DNA from: Sphingomonas bacterium | GTDB lineage: Bacteria; Pseudomonadota; Alphaproteobacteria; Sphingomonadales; Sphingomonadaceae | Assembly (NCBI GenBank): GCA_026785965.1 | Contig: JAJAYY010000013.1 | Coordinates: 1-21,054 of the forward strand | Direction: 5' to 3' | DNA length: 21,054 nt | In this document: positions 15,134 to 21,054 of the stretch, one piece after another | Layout: every line of letters starts with the position of its first letter | Numbering within the stretch: the stretch's first letter is position 1 | The notes under the pieces: model-generated | Seen by the model: the letters and a program-made list of their open reading frames with translations, nothing else | The model's database searches: none | Told to the model about the DNA's origin: nothing | Position numbers and translations under genes: made by a program

Positions 15134-15445
15134 ATGACGCCTGACCAGACAATAGACGCCGCGACTGAGGTTGCCGCCGAAGAGTGGGTAAAGTTTCAAG
15201 TGGATATGCCAGCAAACCTGAATCTTCGGGATCAAGTGACCTTCTTCGGAAGCAGAGTTCAGAAGGTGCTGCTGACGAGTTTCCCCGACTTGCGGGCGGC
15301 AAACGAACAGATCCTGCTCTTGATCGTCGCACGTGGCATTGAGCTATCGGGCAGTATTCCTAAGCCGCGCATTGAGCGGGAACTTGGGATCGTGCTGCCA
15401 CCCAGACCGAGTCTGCTTTCGACCCGAAGCGGACACTCGCCTTGA
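15134..15445 (+). CDS. hypothetical protein, 103 residues, of lower G+C
   Basis: I do not recognise this family. The product is soluble, without signal peptide or membrane helix; it reads as mostly helical, with a central block LRDQVTFFGSRVQKVLLTSF and a hydrophobic helix QILLLIVARGIELSG. Codon use is clearly less G+C-rich than in the neighbouring parE and gcrA (third positions such as CCT, ACA, ATA, CTT, GTA). The ATG at 15134 was chosen because the frame upstream of it (to 15026) crosses a repeat and the end of the previous ORF. Residues 93-103 are encoded by the second palindromic repeat, so the original stop was probably just after IVLPP. It converges on gcrA. Function unknown. Confidence 0.55.
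   Translation: MTPDQTIDAATEVAAEEWVKFQVDMPANLNLRDQVTFFGSRVQKVLLTSFPDLRAANEQILLLIVARGIELSGSIPKPRIERELGIVLPPRPSLLSTRSGHSP
15411..15436. repeat. palindromic repeat copy forming the 3' end of an ORF
   Basis: GTCTGCTT (15411-15418) pairs with AAGCGGAC (15427-15434), eight pairs with one U-G, around the loop TCGACCCG. The element lies inside the reading frame of the 103-residue ORF and encodes its last 11 residues. It shares the CTTTCGACCC core with the copy at 15085-15110, about 330 bases away. Confidence 0.6.
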
Positions 15446-15456
15446 GACTGGTCAAC

Positions 15457-15480
15457 AAAAAAATCTGGCGGCTGGGGCCG
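15457..15480 (-). terminator. candidate intrinsic terminator of gcrA
   Basis: On the minus strand, downstream of the gcrA stop, CGGC-CCCA-GCCG forms a 4-bp G+C hairpin, followed after 5 bases by seven T residues (the A-run at 15457-15463 on the plus strand). The stem is short and the spacing to the U-run is longer than ideal, so this is only a fair candidate. Confidence 0.4.
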
Positions 15481-15498
15481 GGGATTGTTTGTTCTTAC

Positions 15499-16206
15499 TT
15501 AACGTACCCTTGGCCCGCCGAACGGGAGCGGGGGCGGGGGGCGGCGGTCGCGGCGCGGGAGCTGGGCCTGGTAGGCGACTCCGCAATGATCGACGCAATA
15601 CGGGTAGCCGGGATTGGCTTCGCGGCCACAGAAATGGAAGTCCGGCTCGCCCGGATGGCCCATCGGCCAGCGGCAGATGCGGTCGTTCAAATCGAGCAGG
15701 CTGGTCTTGTCGGCGATCTCGGACGACGGCTTGGCCGGAACCAAGCGGCGCGGCGGTGCGGGCGGAATCGGCGCCTGGGTGTCGCCCGGGCCCTGGCGGA
15801 TGAAGCCGCCCGGGCCGACCGAGCGATACTGGATGGTATTGCCTTCCTTGGACGCGACCCCCGACGGACGGTGGATCGGCGCGACCGGCATCGCTTCGTC
15901 GCCCGCGGCTTCCTTGACGGGCTTTGGCGCAACGCGCGAATCCGGCGCGGCCGCGGCCGCCGTCTTGGGCGCGGGCTTTGGCTTGTCGGCCTTGGGCGCT
16001 GCAGCAGCGAGCGCGGACTTGGCCTTCTTGGTTTTCTCCTCGCCCGCCTTGACCGGCGAGGGGCGCGATTCGAGCCCGAGTCGATGCGCTTTGCCGATCA
16101 CCGCGTTGCGGCTGACCCCGCCTAAATCCTCGGCGATCTGGCTGGCGGTCGAGCCTTCGGCCCACATGGCTTTGAGGCGATCGATGCGCTCGTCGGTCCA
16201 GCTCAT
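15499..16206 (-). CDS. gcrA: cell-cycle regulator GcrA
   Basis: GcrA binds RNA polymerase sigma-70 and activates promoters carrying CcrM-methylated GANTC sites, controlling cell-cycle and division genes in Alphaproteobacteria. Residues 1-45 (SWTDERIDRLKAMWAEG, then AEDLGGVSRNAVIGKAHRLGL) form the helix-turn-helix DNA-binding domain. A long Ala/Lys/Pro linker (about 46-150) leads to the conserved C-terminal part with DLNDRICRWPMGHPG and the Cys-rich FHFCG and YCVDHC. At 235 residues it is longer than the roughly 170-residue Caulobacter protein, mainly through the linker and a Pro-rich tail. GGAG lies about 12 bases before the ATG. One GANTC site (GACTC, 16277-16281) lies 71 bases upstream, inside the divergent permease gene. 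The 59-base gap must hold both promoters. Confidence 0.93.
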   Translation of the reverse strand: MSWTDERIDRLKAMWAEGSTASQIAEDLGGVSRNAVIGKAHRLGLESRPSPVKAGEEKTKKAKSALAAAAPKADKPKPAPKTAAAAAPDSRVAPKPVKEAAGDEAMPVAPIHRPSGVASKEGNTIQYRSVGPGGFIRQGPGDTQAPIPPAPPRRLVPAKPSSEIADKTSLLDLNDRICRWPMGHPGEPDFHFCGREANPGYPYCVDHCGVAYQAQLPRRDRRPPPPLPFGGPRVR

Positions 16207-16265
16207 GAAATAATAAACTCCGTACGTGTTGCGGGGCGCCGCGCCTGCCGATAGGCGATTGTCGC

Positions 16266-17093
16266 GTGAACGACCAGACTCCCTCTTGGGTAAGAGCCGA
16301 ACCCGGCAAGCCGACGCTGAACGGCGTCAATTGGGGCGGGCTCAAGACCCTCTATATCAAGGAGGTCAAGCGGTTCTTCAAGGTGCAGATGCAAACCGTG
16401 TGGGCGCCGGCGATCACGACCCTGCTGTATCTGGTGATCTTTACCGTCGCGCTGGGTCGCGGCGGACGCAGCGTGCTTGGCGTGCCATTCGCCGATTTCA
16501 TCGCGCCCGGGCTGATCATCATGGCGATGCTGCAAAGCGCCTTCGCCAATGCCTCTTTCTCGCTGCTGGTGGGCAAGATGCAGGGCACGATCGTCGATTA
16601 TCTGATGCCGCCCTTGTCGACTGGAGAGCTGATCGCCGGGCTGGTCGGGGCGTCGGTCACGCGTGCGGCGCTGGTCGGCGGCGCGGTGTGGTTGATCATG
16701 TTGCCGTGGCCCGGAGTCCATGTCGCGATCGCGCACCCCCTGACGGTCTTGTGGTTCGGGCTGATGGGATCGTTGATGCTCGCCTTCCTTGGGCTGTTGA
16801 CCTCGATCTGGGCGGACAAGTTCGATCAGTCGGCGATGATCACCAATTTCGTCGTCGCGCCGCTGTCGCTGCTGTCGGGGACTTTTTATTCGGTCGAACA
16901 GCTCGCCCCCGCATTCCGCGCGGCGAGCCACGCCAACCCCTTCTTTTACGTCATCTCGGGTTTCCGCCACGGCTTCCTCGGGGTCAGCGATTCGCCGATC
17001 CTGGTCGGCGCCATCGGCCTGCTGGCGCTCAATGCAATCTTGTTCGCGGCTTGCTATGCGCTGCTGCGAAGCGGCTGGAAAATCAAGAACTGA
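16266..17093 (+). CDS. ABC-2 type transporter permease
   Basis: The 275-residue protein is an ABC-2 permease (NodJ/YadH type) with six predicted membrane segments, at about 49-66, 79-98, 122-146, 158-180, 195-212 and 243-266. The N-terminal block TLYIKEVKRFFKVQMQTVWAP and the late segment PLSLLSGTFYSVEQLAP followed by NPFFYVISGFRHGFLG are family features. Such permeases pair with a separate ATPase to export polysaccharides, lipids or drugs; no ATPase gene is adjacent in this window, so the partner must lie elsewhere. Start is GTG 16266; the small inverted repeat CGCCT-N6-AGGCG (16242-16257) lies immediately upstream, and no clear Shine-Dalgarno sequence is seen. It is divergent from gcrA. The substrate cannot be predicted. 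Confidence 0.9.
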   Translation: MNDQTPSWVRAEPGKPTLNGVNWGGLKTLYIKEVKRFFKVQMQTVWAPAITTLLYLVIFTVALGRGGRSVLGVPFADFIAPGLIIMAMLQSAFANASFSLLVGKMQGTIVDYLMPPLSTGELIAGLVGASVTRAALVGGAVWLIMLPWPGVHVAIAHPLTVLWFGLMGSLMLAFLGLLTSIWADKFDQSAMITNFVVAPLSLLSGTFYSVEQLAPAFRAASHANPFFYVISGFRHGFLGVSDSPILVGAIGLLALNAILFAACYALLRSGWKIKN

Positions 17094-17210
17094 GCTTTTT
17101 CAGGCATTTGCTCAATTAAGGACGCTGAACGCCCGATAACGGACGTGTTCAGGCCCGCCTCAAGCAATCGGCTCCATAAGCATGGCATTAAAGCTCGAAA
17201 GGAGAGCCCC

Positions 17211-17711
17211 ATGCGTAAGTTTCTCATCTCCACCGCCCTCGTGGCCTCGACCATCGCCGTCGCGGCTCCTGCTGCCGCGCAGTGGGTTCCGCCTTCTCCC
17301 CAGGGTTATGCCTATGGCTATAACAATCAGGGCGATCCCCGCTTGGCGCGCGCCTACTCGGTTCGCATCAATCGCCTGCATCAGCAGATCCATCGCCTGG
17401 GCGAACGCCGTCAGCTATCGCGCAGTGAGTTCTCGCGCCTGAACCGCGAAGTCGACGTGCTTGAGAATCGCTTGTCACGCGCCTCCTATCGCGGGTTGAG
17501 CCGCCAGGAAGCCTATGTGATCGAGCGCGATCTTGCTCGCCTTGAGCGCAACATTTACCGTGAAGCCCGTGACGGCAATGGCTATCGCGACCATCATTCG
17601 CAGGGGCAATATGGTTACGGCTATCAGAACGCCTACGGTGGCTATGACCGTGACCGCGATGGCCGCGACGACCGCTACGAGGATGATCGAGGCCGCGACC
17701 ACGACGACTAA
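17211..17711 (+). CDS. small secreted protein with coiled-coil-like middle and Asp/Arg/Tyr-rich tail
   Basis: This 166-residue protein has a clear signal peptide (MRKFLISTAL to AAAQ, cleavage after about residue 23). The middle (about 50-120) alternates Arg, Leu and Glu in a pattern expected for long amphipathic helices, for example INRLHQQIHRLGERRQLS and VIERDLARLERNIYREA. The tail (125-166) is rich in Gly, Tyr, Asp and Arg. It includes DRDRDGRDDRYE (146-157), which fits the EF-hand loop positions D1, D3, D5, G6, D9 and E12. AAAGGAGAG lies 4-5 bases before the ATG, a strong ribosome site. An intrinsic terminator follows, so it is probably a single-gene unit. Similar small periplasmic proteins are common in sphingomonads, as I recall; function is unknown. 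Confidence 0.85.
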   Translation: MRKFLISTALVASTIAVAAPAAAQWVPPSPQGYAYGYNNQGDPRLARAYSVRINRLHQQIHRLGERRQLSRSEFSRLNREVDVLENRLSRASYRGLSRQEAYVIERDLARLERNIYREARDGNGYRDHHSQGQYGYGYQNAYGGYDRDRDGRDDRYEDDRGRDHDD

Positions 17712-17748
17712 GCCTTCGGGGTTGTTTGCCCCCAGTCAGGCGTAAGGG

Positions 17749-17788
17749 AAAAGGCGGCTCCGCAACGGGGTCGCCTTTTTCTTTTGGC
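17749..17788 (+). terminator. strong intrinsic terminator
   Basis: AAAAGGCGGCTCC (17749-17761) pairs with GGGGTCGCCTTTT (17767-17779) around the loop GCAAC, thirteen pairs including two G-U. It is followed directly by TCTTTT, giving a T-rich tract to 17785. It lies 38 bases after the stop of the small secreted protein gene and before the argD promoter. The A-rich left arm could let it work in both directions. Confidence 0.9.
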
Positions 17789-17796
17789 GTTGGCGT

Positions 17797-17826
17797 TTGA
17801 CCGCGCTCGAGGGTCGGCGATATAGC
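17797..17826 (+). promoter_or_regulatory. sigma-70-type promoter of argD
   Basis: TTGACC (17797-17802) and TATAGC (17821-17826) are separated by 18 bases, just after the upstream terminator. A start near 17833 would give a leader of about 50 bases, with the ribosome site AGGAG (17874-17878) 6 bases before the ATG. Confidence 0.65.
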
Positions 17827-17834
17827 GCTCCACA

Positions 17835-17852
17835 GCGGCCTTCGAAGGTCGC
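17835..17852. promoter_or_regulatory. 18-base near-palindrome at the predicted argD transcription start
   Basis: GCGGCCTTCGAAGGTCGC is symmetric except for one G-T pair (17838/17849); its centre CCTTCGAAGG is a perfect 10-base palindrome. It lies about 9-26 bases after the -10, where a repressor site would block transcription. It could also fold as a 7-bp hairpin with a TCGA loop in the leader RNA. Confidence 0.5.
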
Positions 17853-17884
17853 CATTTGCCTCATTCGACCAACAGGAGCCGTTC

Positions 17885-19072
17885 ATGGCCATCACGCCGC
17901 TCATGCCCGTTTATCCGCGCTGCGAGGTGCGGCCGGTGCGCGGCGAAGGCGTCTATCTATATGGCGAGAATGGCGAGCAATATCTCGACTTCGCGAGCGG
18001 CATCGCGGTCAATCTGCTCGGCCACGGGCATCCGCATTTGACCAAGGCGATCCAGGACCAAGCGGCAACGCTGATGCACGTGTCGAACCTCTACGGGTCG
18101 CCGCAGGGGGAAAAGTTCGCCCAGCGGCTGGTCGACCTGACCTTCGCCGACACCGTGTTTTTTACCAATTCGGGCGCCGAAGCGGTCGATTGCGCGATCA
18201 AGACCGCGCGCCGCTATCACCACGCCAAGGGCGCGCCTGAAAAGCATAATCTGATTACTTTCAGCAACGCCTTCCACGGCCGGACGATGGCGACGATCAG
18301 CGCCACCAACCAGGAGAAATTGCGCGACGGCTTTGCGCCATTGCTGCCCGGTTTCACCGTCGTCGAGTTCGACAATCTGGACGCAGCCAAGGCGGCGATC
18401 GACGGCAATACGGCGGGATTCCTGGTCGAGCCGATCCAGGGCGAGGGGGGCATCCGCCCGGCATCGCAGGCGTTCATGACGGGATTGCGCGCGCTGTGCG
18501 ACGAACATGACCTAATGCTGGTGCTCGACGAAGTGCAGTGCGGAGTGGCGCGCACCGGGGCGCTTTATGCGCATGAACATTATGGCATCACGCCCGACAT
18601 TTTGGCCTCGGCCAAGGGCATCGGCGGGGGCTTCCCGCTCGGCGCCTGCCTGGCGACCGAAAAGGCGGCGTCGGGGATGGTCATCGGCACCCACGGATCG
18701 ACCTATGGCGGCAACCCGTTCGCAATGGCGGCGGGGCAGGCGGTGTTCGATGTCGTCGCCAATGACGAATTCCTCGCCCATGTCCGGATGATGGGCGATC
18801 GGCTGCGCTCGGCACTCGAACAAATGATTCCCAACCACGACCATCTGTTCGACAGCGTGCGCGGCATGGGGCTGATGCTGGGCGTCAAGATGAAGACCGA
18901 CAGCCGGGCGTTTGTCGGTTATTTGCGCACCCGCGGCATCCTGACCGTCGCGGCGGGCGACAATGTCGTGCGCGTGCTTCCGCCGCTGACCATCGAGGAG
19001 GCGCATATCGCCGAGTTCGTCGAGCGGCTGTCGGCGGCAGCGGCCGATTATGACGTCCCCGTGGCAGCATGA
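17885..19072 (+). CDS. argD: acetylornithine aminotransferase
   Basis: ArgD is a PLP-dependent class III transaminase that converts N-acetylglutamate semialdehyde to N-acetylornithine in arginine synthesis; it often also serves in lysine synthesis. The 395-residue product shows [14 protein letters not shown] (cofactor phosphate site), [33 protein letters not shown] and the PLP lysine K244 in [24 protein letters not shown] follows. Length is typical for ArgD. The gene has its own promoter and ribosome site and overlaps argF by ATGA, so it leads an arginine operon. Related transaminases (succinylornithine, GABA) are less likely given the argF neighbour. Confidence 0.95.
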   Translation: MAITPLMPVYPRCEVRPVRGEGVYLYGENGEQYLDFASGIAVNLLGHGHPHLTKAIQDQAATLMHVSNLYGSPQGEKFAQRLVDLTFADTVFFTNSGAEAVDCAIKTARRYHHAKGAPEKHNLITFSNAFHGRTMATISATNQEKLRDGFAPLLPGFTVVEFDNLDAAKAAIDGNTAGFLVEPIQGEGGIRPASQAFMTGLRALCDEHDLMLVLDEVQCGVARTGALYAHEHYGITPDILASAKGIGGGFPLGACLATEKAASGMVIGTHGSTYGGNPFAMAAGQAVFDVVANDEFLAHVRMMGDRLRSALEQMIPNHDHLFDSVRGMGLMLGVKMKTDSRAFVGYLRTRGILTVAAGDNVVRVLPPLTIEEAHIAEFVERLSAAAADYDVPVAA

Positions 19073-19998
19073 CCGTCCGCCGCTTCCTCAATCTCAGCGA
19101 TGCCGGCGGCGAGGCGATTGCCGCGATCCTCGGCGAAGCGCTGGCGCGCAAGGAAGCGCGTACCGGCTGGCCCAAGGGCAAGGTCGATGCCGACGCCCCG
19201 CTCGCCGGGGTCACGCTAGCGATGATCTTCGAGAAAAATTCCACTCGCACGCGGGTCAGTTTCGAGATGGCGATGCGCCAGCTTGGTGGGTCGGTGGTGG
19301 TGCTAGACGGCGCCTCGTCGCAGCTTGGCCGGGGCGAACCGATTGCCGACACCGCGCGTGTGTTGTCGCGCTATGTCGATGCCATCATGATCCGCACCGA
19401 CGATCATGCCAAGATCGAGGAACTGGCCGATTTCGCGACCGTGCCGGTGATCAACGGGCTCACCGATCTGTCGCACCCGTGCCAGATACTGGCCGATATG
19501 CAGACGGTGATCGAGCGCCGCGCCAAGCTTGCGGGGAGTCGCTGGGCGTGGGTCGGGGACGGCAATAATGTGTGCAATTCGCTGATCGAAGCGGCGTCGC
19601 TGATGCACTTCGGGCTGGCAGTTATCACCCCTAACGGGTTCGAGCCCGACGCCTCGATGGTCGCGCTGGCGAGCACGCGCGACGACATTTATTTCGGGTC
19701 CGACCCGCGCGAAGCGGTCAGCGGTGCCGAAGTGGTGGTGACCGACACCTGGACCTCGATGGGCCAGGACGAGGATGAGTATCGGCGCGAGGCGTTCGCT
19801 CCGTTCCATGTCGACGAAGCGATGATGGCGCTCGCCGCGCCCGACGCGACCTTCCTTCATTGCCTTCCTGCGCACCGCGGCGAGGAAGTCAGCGCGGGAG
19901 TGATCGACGGCCCGCAATCGGCGGTGTGGGACGAAGCCGAGAATCGGCTCCACTCGCAAAAGGCGCTGCTGCTGTGGGCGATGGGCAAGATCGGCTGA
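19069..19998 (+). CDS. argF: ornithine carbamoyltransferase
   Basis: ArgF joins carbamoyl phosphate and ornithine to make citrulline in arginine synthesis; it is a cytoplasmic trimer. The 309-residue product has the carbamoyl-phosphate site STRTR (58-62), HPCQILAD (H136 onward), the ornithine-loop block [12 protein letters not shown] and the catalytic HCLPAHRG (H264-C265). These separate it from aspartate and acetylornithine carbamoyltransferases. The ATG overlaps the argD stop by four bases (ATGA), a classic translational coupling, so both enzymes are made from one message. Length is normal. A perfect 8-bp inverted repeat follows the stop before hslO. Confidence 0.96.
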   Translation: MTVRRFLNLSDAGGEAIAAILGEALARKEARTGWPKGKVDADAPLAGVTLAMIFEKNSTRTRVSFEMAMRQLGGSVVVLDGASSQLGRGEPIADTARVLSRYVDAIMIRTDDHAKIEELADFATVPVINGLTDLSHPCQILADMQTVIERRAKLAGSRWAWVGDGNNVCNSLIEAASLMHFGLAVITPNGFEPDASMVALASTRDDIYFGSDPREAVSGAEVVVTDTWTSMGQDEDEYRREAFAPFHVDEAMMALAAPDATFLHCLPAHRGEEVSAGVIDGPQSAVWDEAENRLHSQKALLLWAMGKIG

Positions 19999-20001
19999 GC
20001 C

Positions 20002-20027
20002 GGTTGCGCTTTCGCGGCGGCGCAACC
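20002..20027 (+). promoter_or_regulatory. perfect 8-bp stem-loop between argF and hslO
   Basis: GGTTGCGC (20002-20009) pairs perfectly with GCGCAACC (20020-20027) around a 10-base loop, filling most of the 40-base gap between the argF stop and the hslO ATG. It is followed by ATTTGGG, not a U-run, so it is a poor intrinsic terminator. It may separate expression of argF and hslO or stabilise the upstream message. Confidence 0.5.
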
Positions 20028-20038
20028 ATTTGGGCGCG

Positions 20039-20938
20039 ATGATCGGAACCAACCTCAAGCTTGACGTCGCGATGGGCGTCACGATCCCCGCGCGCCATGC
20101 CCGCGGCCGCGCGGCGCGAATCGGCCCGGCGCTCGACACCATCCTCGCCGGTCATTGCTACGCCCCGGCGCTCGAACATTTGCTCGCCGAGGCGCTGGTG
20201 CTGACCGCGCTGCTCGGCTCGCTGCTCAAGGATCCGGCGGGCCAACTGACGATCCAGGCGCAGACCGAGCATGGCGTCGTCGACTTGCTGGTGTGCGATT
20301 ATAAGGGCGGCGAGCTGCGCGGTTACATCCGTCATGATCCCGACCGGCTGGCCGAAGCGGGGCCGCACCCGACCTTATTCTCGCTATTCGGCAAAGGCTA
20401 TCTCGCGATCACCTTTGACCAGCCCGCGACCGACGAGCGCTACCAGGGTATCGTGCCGCTGGAAGGCGACGGGCTGGGCGAGGCGGCGCAAAGCTATTTC
20501 AGCCAGTCCGAGCAAATTCCGTCGATCGTCCGCCTCGCGGCGCGCAAGGACGACAAAGGGTGGGTCGCGGGCGGGCTGATGTTCCAGCATTTGCCCGAGG
20601 GCGAGGAGGGCCGCGAGCGGCTCCATGCCCGGCTCGATCATCCCGAATGGCCGCACGTCGCGATCCTCGCTGGATCGATCAAGGATGACGAACTGGTCGA
20701 CCGCGATCTGCCGATCGACGACCTCATCTGGCGGCTGTTCCATGAGGAAGATGAGGTGCGCACGCTCGATCCGGTCGCGCTGTCGAAGGGGTGCCGTTGC
20801 AGTCCCGACTATATCGCCTCGGTGATCGCCCGCTTTCCGGTCGACGAGCGGGCGCAGATGGTCGGCGAAGACGGGATGATCCGGGTCGATTGCGAATTTT
20901 GCGCGACCAGCTTTCCGATCCCGGCGCCAACCGACTGA
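20039..20938 (+). CDS. hslO: redox-regulated chaperone Hsp33
   Basis: Hsp33 is a cytoplasmic holdase chaperone switched on when oxidation releases zinc from four cysteines. The 299-residue product has the N-terminal domain with MGVTIPARHARGRAARIGP and LLAEALVLTALLGSLLK, and the C-terminal redox switch C252-x-C254 and C285-x2-C288 (GCRCSPDY and CEFC), spaced as in the family. QIPSIVRLAA lies mid-protein. I chose ATG 20039; a TTG at 20030 adds only three residues and has no better ribosome site. No clear Shine-Dalgarno sequence precedes either. It follows argD-argF, an order I recall in other Alphaproteobacteria, so it is probably co-transcribed at least in part. Confidence 0.94.
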   Translation: MIGTNLKLDVAMGVTIPARHARGRAARIGPALDTILAGHCYAPALEHLLAEALVLTALLGSLLKDPAGQLTIQAQTEHGVVDLLVCDYKGGELRGYIRHDPDRLAEAGPHPTLFSLFGKGYLAITFDQPATDERYQGIVPLEGDGLGEAAQSYFSQSEQIPSIVRLAARKDDKGWVAGGLMFQHLPEGEEGRERLHARLDHPEWPHVAILAGSIKDDELVDRDLPIDDLIWRLFHEEDEVRTLDPVALSKGCRCSPDYIASVIARFPVDERAQMVGEDGMIRVDCEFCATSFPIPAPTD

Positions 20939-20981
20939 TCGTTGTGGGAATTTTCACTAACTACGATTAAGGATTCAGACC

Positions 20982-21054
20982 ATGGACTGGTCGATTCGCA
21001 AATTCGCGGGGATTGCCGCCGCAGGCTTGCTGCTGGCAGCGGCGGGACCACGTG
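20982..21054 (+). CDS. start of an exported protein (partial, cut by window edge)
   Basis: Twenty-four codons are visible, reading MDWSIRKFAG then IAAAGLLLAAAGPR. The positively charged start followed by a hydrophobic Ala/Leu stretch is a signal peptide or membrane anchor. TAAGGATT (20968-20975) gives a ribosome site about 8 bases before the ATG, and a GATTC site (20972-20976) overlaps it. The gene lies 43 bases after hslO on the same strand. The mature protein is outside the window, so function cannot be assigned. Confidence 0.65.
   Translation, partial: MDWSIRKFAGIAAAGLLLAAAGPR

Noticed and set aside
15048..15332. Minus-strand open frame of 94 codons with MSAMGRKRAM
   Set aside because: This peptide is a translation of the intergenic repeat at 15085-15110 and antisense of the 103-residue ORF, a type of mis-annotation I recall from sphingomonad genomes.
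17128..17150. EcfG-like general stress promoter (GAAC-N15-CGTT) on the minus strand
   Set aside because: The spacing is 15, not the usual 16-17, the first G of GGAAC is missing, and it would point into the permease gene with no gene to drive.

Overview
The window is high-G+C DNA (about two thirds G+C by eye) from an alphaproteobacterium, most likely a member of the Sphingomonadales. The grounds are a gcrA cell-cycle regulator gene (restricted to Alphaproteobacteria), the fabF-mltG and argD-argF-hslO gene orders, a 660-residue alphaproteobacterial-type ParE, and two copies of a short imperfect palindromic repeat (core CTTTCGACCC) of a kind I recall from sphingomonad intergenic regions. Genes are packed tightly on both strands; no gene-free stretch exceeds about 180 bases. 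I see no rRNA, tRNA, CRISPR array, transposase or prophage gene.

Left part (1-7191): the end of fabF and a coupled mltG run rightwards and meet a leftward pair, a MarR-type regulator followed by a short SH3-like protein that looks like a C40 peptidase lacking its catalytic domain. To the right are four leftward genes in series: a two-TM potassium channel with an RCK domain, rimO, a secreted serine hydrolase of the beta-lactamase/CubicO family, and an M17 aminopeptidase whose start overlaps the hydrolase stop.

Middle (7344-14730): ugd (UDP-glucose dehydrogenase) and a polyprenyl-phosphate sugar-1-phosphate transferase form a rightward surface-polysaccharide pair. Convergent to them are a class A beta-lactamase-like protein lacking the Glu166 equivalent, a second S12-type serine hydrolase, and parE (topoisomerase IV subunit B).

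Right part (14731-21054): between parE and gcrA lies a small islet of lower G+C with two unrecognised ORFs and the two palindromic repeats. gcrA is divergent from an ABC-2 permease gene with no ATPase gene beside it. Next comes a small secreted protein with a coiled-coil-like middle and a Tyr/Asp/Arg-rich tail containing a DxDxDG calcium-loop-like motif, followed by a strong intrinsic terminator. The argD-argF-hslO arginine/redox-chaperone cluster follows, and the start of a further exported protein is cut by the window edge.

Most of the window is ordinary chromosomal housekeeping. I did not find a convincing new multi-gene system. The best leads are the Glu166-less class A-like protein, the MarR leader hairpin that contains its own ribosome binding site, the low-G+C islet in which a repeat forms the end of an ORF, the parE promoter placed so close to the start codon that the mRNA should be nearly leaderless, and the EF-hand-like loop in the small secreted protein.
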